Positions 62,601 through 64,000 of a stretch of 64,000 bases of DNA are shown piece after piece. A model generated the notes under the pieces. It saw only the letters and a list, made by a program, of their open reading frames with translations. It was not told the origin of the DNA and did not search any database. The stretch is from Sipunculus nudus (taxonomy: Eukaryota; Annelida; Sipuncula; Golfingiida; Sipunculidae), in NCBI GenBank assembly GCA_026874595.1, contig CM049313.1, positions 20,967,508 to 21,031,507 on the forward strand, read 5' to 3'. A program made the translations under genes and the position numbers. Within the stretch, counting starts at the first letter, position 1; each line of letters begins with the position of its first letter.

Positions 62601-64000
62601 AGTTGATAATATTAATCTAGATTCCTACTGTGTCTGGTGTGTAGATTGATATGAAAGTAGTCCAAGGTGAATATATTACATTTATTTTTTTAATATAAAT
62701 AAAAGCCATAAAACCAGGTACTTATGATCATTATTTAAATTTGTGAATTTTGTATATTCTTGATTCTCAACATCTTTGTTTGGCTAAAACTGAATAAATA
62801 CTAGACATGGTGCAAATGCTTTTCAAATGTATTTGAATACGAATATGAATATGTACTGCATTAAAAAATTTTATTGCATAAGAATGGGAATTCAGGTAAA
62901 AATGAAAGTATTTGAATAACAGTGCAGATACTTTCAAAATGTATTCATGAATGCATTCAGGAATATATTCTATAATATTATTTCAATAATCATTTCAGTT
63001 ATATTTAATTTTAAAAAATCATATGATTTTTTTTTATTATTTTTTTAATAAAAATTATATTGGCACAATATTTGTTATTAAATTTTAATAAATTGTTAAA
63101 CTCTTTTATAATATGTGCTGCTTATAAATTATATGGCCAAGTCAAAATCTGTGTAACAATAGCACTCCATTTGTTAATAAAATAAGTGAAATCAATCCTC
63201 TTCCCTGTCTCCAAAGATACTATCAAAATCATACATAAGCTAAACACCAACAGCTCATAATAAAGCTTATATTTATTACCACACAAAACAAGCATGTGCC
63301 TCTTTCCCAAATCATATTTTTTATCATATATAACAGCTGAGCGCCGTGACCCATGGGTCCCTTGTTGGGACCAAGAAAGATGGTCATAATTGTGTGGGTG
63401 GTCCCATTTGCAGGGTGGTCACAAGGCAGGATTCAATTGTATTTGAAACACATACGGTTTCTACCAAAATCTTTGACAAATGTGAAAACTGCTCACCTTG
63501 CCCCTTGCCCTTGATCTTTGGATATCTAAGATAATTATGACTCTCTTAATGTTTGAACGTCTGAAGATTTTTCTCACAAATTTCACACACAGGTTGTTGC
63601 CATCATGTTTGATCTTTAAGGTCAGATATTATAACAAATTTGTTTTCTGTTAATGCTACAACTTGTGAGATATTTTAGGGCGTATTTTTCCCACAGATTA
63701 GGGGATGGGTCTGTGGGAGGGGGAGACTTATATCTGTATACTTTTTGCAGTAAGCCATTTAGTTTGAACTTTGATTAAATTCAGGAACATTGGTATAGGG
63801 AGCTGTTCCATGGCAGCCAGGATTGGAGGAATCGTGGCTCCTCAGCTTGTGTTCCTGGTAAGGCTGTTTTACAAACTCTTATATAAAAAAATGATAAGTA
63901 TGTTATTTATTAATATAATATACTATAGTGAAATTATGCATATTACACATTCAGCCATTTGGACAGGTTCATGGAACAGATTTGTTCTTGATACTCAAGT
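35327..64000 (+). CDS. SLC22-family transporter gene (10 exons, 3' end outside window)
   Basis: A major-facilitator transporter of the SLC22 (organic cation/anion/zwitterion) family in the plasma membrane. Ten exons listed below give 481 codons with every junction in phase and every intron GT-AG. Family marks in order: N-terminal helix (about residues 19-41), large extracellular loop with three N-glycosylation sites (64, 77, 84), WGLICDYDY before helix 2, GQLADMFGRRK (140-150) between helices 2 and 3, EFVGPKWR (199-206), ESPRWL (255-260), YYGTNF and NLAGDRYLN before GAVEIPA (358-364), WLGRKK (374-379), AEVFPTVVRN (434-443), and ARIGGIVAPQ (453-462). Family length is about 550, so helix 12 and the tail are missing at the edge. 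Substrate cannot be assigned; it recalls SLC22A15/Orct-like members, but I am not sure of the subclass. Confidence 0.97.
35869..38275 (+). mobile_element. Helitron-like family A, copy 2 (subtype A2), in intron 1
   Basis: Same ends as copy 1 (AGCTCAGCTGAC.. and GACCCATGGGTCCCTTG) and a CCGT/CTGT microsatellite. The middle and 3' portion match copy 3 (51643-54797) closely, including a poly-C run (36570-36586), rather than copies 1 and 4. Left flank is a CT-rich tract (35690-35860). No target duplication. Confidence 0.8.
38874..39020 (+). repeat. 49-bp minisatellite copying the exon 2 splice acceptor
   Basis: Starts at 38874, 38923, 38972 and the true exon at 39021 are exactly 49 bp apart. Each unit holds the first 30 bases of exon 2 (tggagtctgatgtgtgacta.., against tggggtctgatatgtgacta.. 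in the real exon) plus 19 intronic bases ending tgatttcag (tgatatcag once). A partial unit precedes the first. Splicing to any of the three upstream acceptors would read WSLMCDYD and then a TGA stop within 22 codons. Confidence 0.95.
39021..39252 (+). CDS. SLC22 exon 2 (residues 111-187 plus one base)
   Basis: Encodes WGLICDYDY, helix 2, the signature GQLADMFGRRK and helices 3-4 up to FRFLIGVFFG. The acceptor gtgatttcag is the last of four nearly identical ones; it alone gives an open frame. Donor gtatgg, phase 1. Confidence 0.96.
39253..40580. other. Intron 2, left part: nothing recognised
   Basis: AT-rich, with a poly-A run (39870-39886). The minus-strand frame at 39628-39837 has no support. 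Confidence 0.5.
40582..42628 (+). mobile_element. Helitron-like family C with 180-bp core repeats, in intron 2
   Basis: The left end is a hairpin TGCCCC(C)GCCAC-aaa-GTGGC(C)GGGGCA (40582-40608). The core is five tandem units of 179-181 bp (about 40649-41550), plus two diverged units at 42244-42590. The right end has ggcgggggca, the hairpin GTGTCG-TTC-CGACAC and then ATCTAG. A hairpin followed by CTAG is the Helitron type of 3' end, and tandem cores of this size are known in bivalve pearl elements; assignment is inference. Family B is nested at 41563-42243. Confidence 0.75.
41563..42243 (+). mobile_element. Helitron-like family B, copy nested in family C
   Basis: Starts with the hairpin AGCCCTCAGC-tcatag-GCTGATGGGCT, then CTGT/CCGT microsatellite (41603-41656), and ends tattctag. 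It interrupts a unit of the 180-bp array exactly within its T run (acagacttttttt in intact units), leaving no target duplication. This fits T/T insertion of Helentron-type elements and dates B as younger than the array. Confidence 0.75.
43359..43548 (+). CDS. SLC22 exon 3 (residues 188-250 plus two bases)
   Basis: Completes the split glycine, then TMVVNFVLPLEFVGPKW, two membrane segments, and ends in PFTW before ESPRWL. Acceptor attttcag, donor gtgagt, phase 2. Confidence 0.96.
43601..46205 (+). mobile_element. Helitron-like family F, composite, in intron 3
   Basis: Starts agcaaacctgtgagcttatg with a short CGTCGTCCGG stretch; contains degraded tandem units of about 177 bp (e.g. around ccactgggccaaattc at 44320 and 44497). 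A second start-like sequence appears at about 45523 (aatctgtgagcttatg). It ends with hairpin AGGCC-tgta-GGCCT and TTGTT at 46205, an end also seen at about 23775. Two nested or tandem F copies are likely. Confidence 0.6.
45388..45502. repeat. 22-bp tandem repeat, five copies
   Basis: Unit gcatgtgatcacctcatggg plus ta, beginning at 45388 and recurring every 22 bp. On both sides are imperfect copies of another repeat around gttcactcagtgcagcc (45330-45370, 45650-45735). Confidence 0.9.
46215..46560. repeat. Dispersed repeat G, copy 2
   Basis: Same-orientation relative of 8050-8470, with shared blocks gccagaaaac, tggcaagtcag, aggttacatg and gtccatcacaga. It directly follows the end of family F. 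Confidence 0.6.
46945..46990 (+). promoter_or_regulatory. TATA-box-like motif in intron 3
   Basis: GGTATAAAAG at about 46956 with GC-containing flanks (gggcgaggtataaaagctct) is a very good match to a core-promoter TATA box, with a possible start 25-30 bases later. It could drive a shorter transporter transcript beginning before exon 4, or belong to a repeat. Position alone supports it. Confidence 0.25.
46991..47915. other. Intron 3, right part: nothing recognised
   Basis: AT-rich with a poly-C run (47484-47500). No supported frame or element ends. Confidence 0.5.
47916..48048 (+). CDS. SLC22 exon 4 (residues 251-295)
   Basis: Completes tryptophan 251, then FVPESPRWLLQKGH, the family signature at the start of the large cytoplasmic loop, and a charged helical stretch to IFAQ. 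Acceptor ttgtgttgacag, donor gtaagt, phase 0. Confidence 0.97.
48627..48727 (+). CDS. SLC22 exon 5 (residues 296-328 plus two bases)
   Basis: REQARRAEDHKYSYWDLFRT, the family's W/Y-S-x-x-DLF-T-P loop motif, then the start of helix 7 (LIALYAW). Acceptor ctggtttcag, donor gtaagt, phase 2. The preceding 578-bp intron 4 holds only a short run of tgtcatatgac-like repeats (48535-48610). Confidence 0.96.
49159..49536. mobile_element. MITE with long inverted repeats and 9-bp target duplication, in intron 5
   Basis: Arms of about 105 bp (ends CATTCACTACACTTCGGCC and TATTCACTACACTTCGGCC when inverted) flank an AT-rich centre of about 170 bp. The perfect direct repeat CTCTCAGTA lies at 49150-49158 and 49537-49545. 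Nine-base duplications with long arms point to Mutator-like mobilisation. The arms remain nearly identical, so it is probably young. Confidence 0.9.
50170..50304 (+). CDS. SLC22 exon 6 (residues 329-373 plus two bases)
   Basis: Completes tryptophan 329, then FVSSTVYYGTNFNIRNLAGD, YLNMFVSGAVEIPA and a valine-rich helix 8. GAVE-PA is diagnostic for the family. Acceptor tctttgacag, donor gtaagt, phase 2. Confidence 0.97.
50391..51052. mobile_element. hAT-type MITE with 8-bp target duplication, in intron 6
   Basis: The ends begin CAGTGATG and, inverted, CAGTGACAGAGGAC; the perfect 8-bp repeat GTTTTTAC flanks them (50383-50390, 51053-51060). Subterminal blocks around agcccaaaacacactaa and gcgtgacg/gcgtgcg pair as inverted repeats out to about 130 bp. 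The plus-strand frame 50427-50798 lies inside but has no transposase similarity; it starts in the terminal repeat and is probably fortuitous. Confidence 0.88.
51061..51642. other. Intron 6, between elements: nothing recognised
   Basis: AT-rich DNA with a (CA)n run at 51598-51615. Confidence 0.5.
51643..54797 (+). mobile_element. Helitron-like family A, copy 3 (subtype A2), in intron 6
   Basis: Start lacks the first five bases (AGCTGACTATAAG); then CCGT-type microsatellite; ends GACCCATGGGTCCCTTG. It shares a long, close match with copy 2 including the poly-C run (53174-53189) and carries an extra 5' segment that copy 2 lacks. The frames 37859-38068 and 54381-54590 are the same repeat ORF in copies 2 and 3. 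Confidence 0.8.
54926..55130 (+). repeat. 29-bp tandem repeat with acceptor-like units, in intron 6
   Basis: Seven units with period exactly 29 bp (ttttag at 54931, 54960, 54989, 55018, 55047, 55076, 55105). Each reads tttttgttcttttag followed by atattgtcatg, i.e. a strong polypyrimidine tract and AG. Unlike the arrays at exons 2 and 8, the following bases do not match a recognised exon. It lies about 740 bp before exon 7. Confidence 0.92.
55869..55951 (+). CDS. SLC22 exon 7 (residues 374-401 plus one base)
   Basis: Completes tryptophan 374, then LGRKKTLFSLFFLAGISC and the rest of helix 9, ending DSL. The WLGRKK loop mirrors the GRRK of the first half. Acceptor gattccag, donor gtaagc, phase 1. 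Confidence 0.95.
56120..56945 (+). mobile_element. Dispersed repeat D, copy 2, in intron 7
   Basis: Same-orientation relative of 29070-29943. Ends with the perfect hairpin GTAGTTG-CTTGT-CAACTAC (56919-56937). A fragment of the same family's left part may lie before exon 7 (about 55228-55300). Confidence 0.65.
57530..60205 (+). repeat. 56-bp minisatellite copying the exon 8 splice acceptor, about 47 units
   Basis: Each unit contains gtgattacag, the first 19 coding bases of exon 8 (gctacctgcagtccctctc) and 27 further intronic bases (tgagaataattttatg..). The real exon is the last member. In the exon frame, each decoy reads GYLQSLSENNFMCLSM and stops at TGA. Shared variant units (gctatctgttgtcc at 57961 and 58854; the shortened cacggataa unit at 58648 and 59541) show an internal duplication with 893-bp period. 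The first acceptor is degenerate (attactg); nearly all others keep AG. Confidence 0.96.
60184..60304 (+). CDS. SLC22 exon 8 (residues 402-441 plus two bases)
   Basis: Completes glycine 402, then YLQSLSAFTVTLAMIGRSG, the G-A/W-A-A-Q-V-F helix 10-11 region and AEVFPTVV. Of the tandem acceptors only this one, tatgtttacag, leads into an open frame; it lacks about ten bases (gtcaatgtga) present in the decoys. Donor gtaaat, phase 2. Confidence 0.96.
60631..63439. mobile_element. Short TA-flanked element split by family A copy 4, in intron 8
   Basis: Left CAGTGGAATCCC (after TA) and right, inverted, CAATTGAATCCTG (before TA). The element without its insert is about 180 bp, with internal inverted pieces (ggtggttatttggggatggtc / gatggtcataattgtgtggg). 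It is a mariner/pogo-like MITE judged from the TA site and end sequence. Confidence 0.6.
60736..63364 (+). mobile_element. Helitron-like family A, copy 4 (subtype A1), in intron 8
   Basis: Complete ends (AGCTCAGCTGACTATAAG and GACCCATGGGTCCCTTG), microsatellite at 60779-60838, and an interior matching copy 1 without its TA-flanked insert. It sits inside the short element 60631-63439 with no target duplication. Confidence 0.8.
63785..63857 (+). CDS. SLC22 exon 9 (residues 442-466)
   Basis: Completes arginine 442, then NIGIGSCSMAARIGGIVAPQ and LVFL, the family's R-x-G-x-G..AR-GG-AP signature in helix 11. Acceptor attaaattcag, donor gtaagg, phase 0. Confidence 0.96.
63955..64000 (+). CDS. SLC22 exon 10, partial (from residue 467)
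   Basis: After a 97-bp intron, acceptor cacattcag leads into PFGQVHGTDLFLILK and the window end. A second in-frame acceptor (ccatttggacag) 12 bases on would start at VHGTD instead, giving a protein four residues shorter. The hydrophobic end suits the start of helix 12. The remaining coding sequence lies outside. Confidence 0.75.

Overview
The window reads as AT-rich animal genomic DNA: genes are split by GT-AG introns and the intervening DNA is packed with non-autonomous transposons. No bacterial-style operons, rRNA or tRNA genes and no viral genes are apparent. The dispersed elements carry terminal hairpins plus CCGT/CTGT microsatellites, a style known from bivalve molluscs (pearl/HINE elements), so a lophotrochozoan, most likely a bivalve, is my inference.

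One gene is secure. A plus-strand SLC22-family (major facilitator, organic cation/anion transporter) gene starts at 35327 and runs off the right edge. I can place ten coding exons whose splice phases all agree. They give 481 codons, from the start codon through the motif GQLADMFGRRK, ESPRWL, GAVEIPA and the AR-GG-AP signature of the second half. The last membrane segment and C-terminal tail lie beyond the window. Introns 1, 2, 3, 6, 7 and 8 are 3.4 to 5.6 kb and full of repeats.

The left third (1-34 kb) has no complete gene. On the minus strand I see a probable terminal exon (1476-1703, one membrane helix), a possible exon (3968-4182), and a phase-compatible pair of exons (10987-11164 joined to 9527-9578). 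None is recognised. A CCAAT/AP-1/CRE/TATA cluster at 28.45-28.70 kb looks like a plus-strand promoter and may serve the transporter gene through non-coding 5' exons; this is inference.

Mobile DNA accounts for much of the rest: four copies of a Helitron-like family A (22.9, 35.9, 51.6, 60.7 kb); related families B, C, D and F; three hAT-type elements with 8-bp target duplications; a 9-bp-duplication MITE with about 105-bp arms; TA-flanked elements; tRNA-derived SINEs; and many tandem repeats. Nesting gives relative ages in several places.

The most unusual feature is in the transporter gene. Two exons (2 and 8) are preceded by tandem arrays whose repeat unit spans the intron-exon junction itself, so the splice acceptor and the first coding bases are copied three times (49-bp unit) and about 47 times (56-bp unit, 2.7 kb). 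A third array, of seven 29-bp units ending in a strong acceptor-like tract, lies in intron 6.
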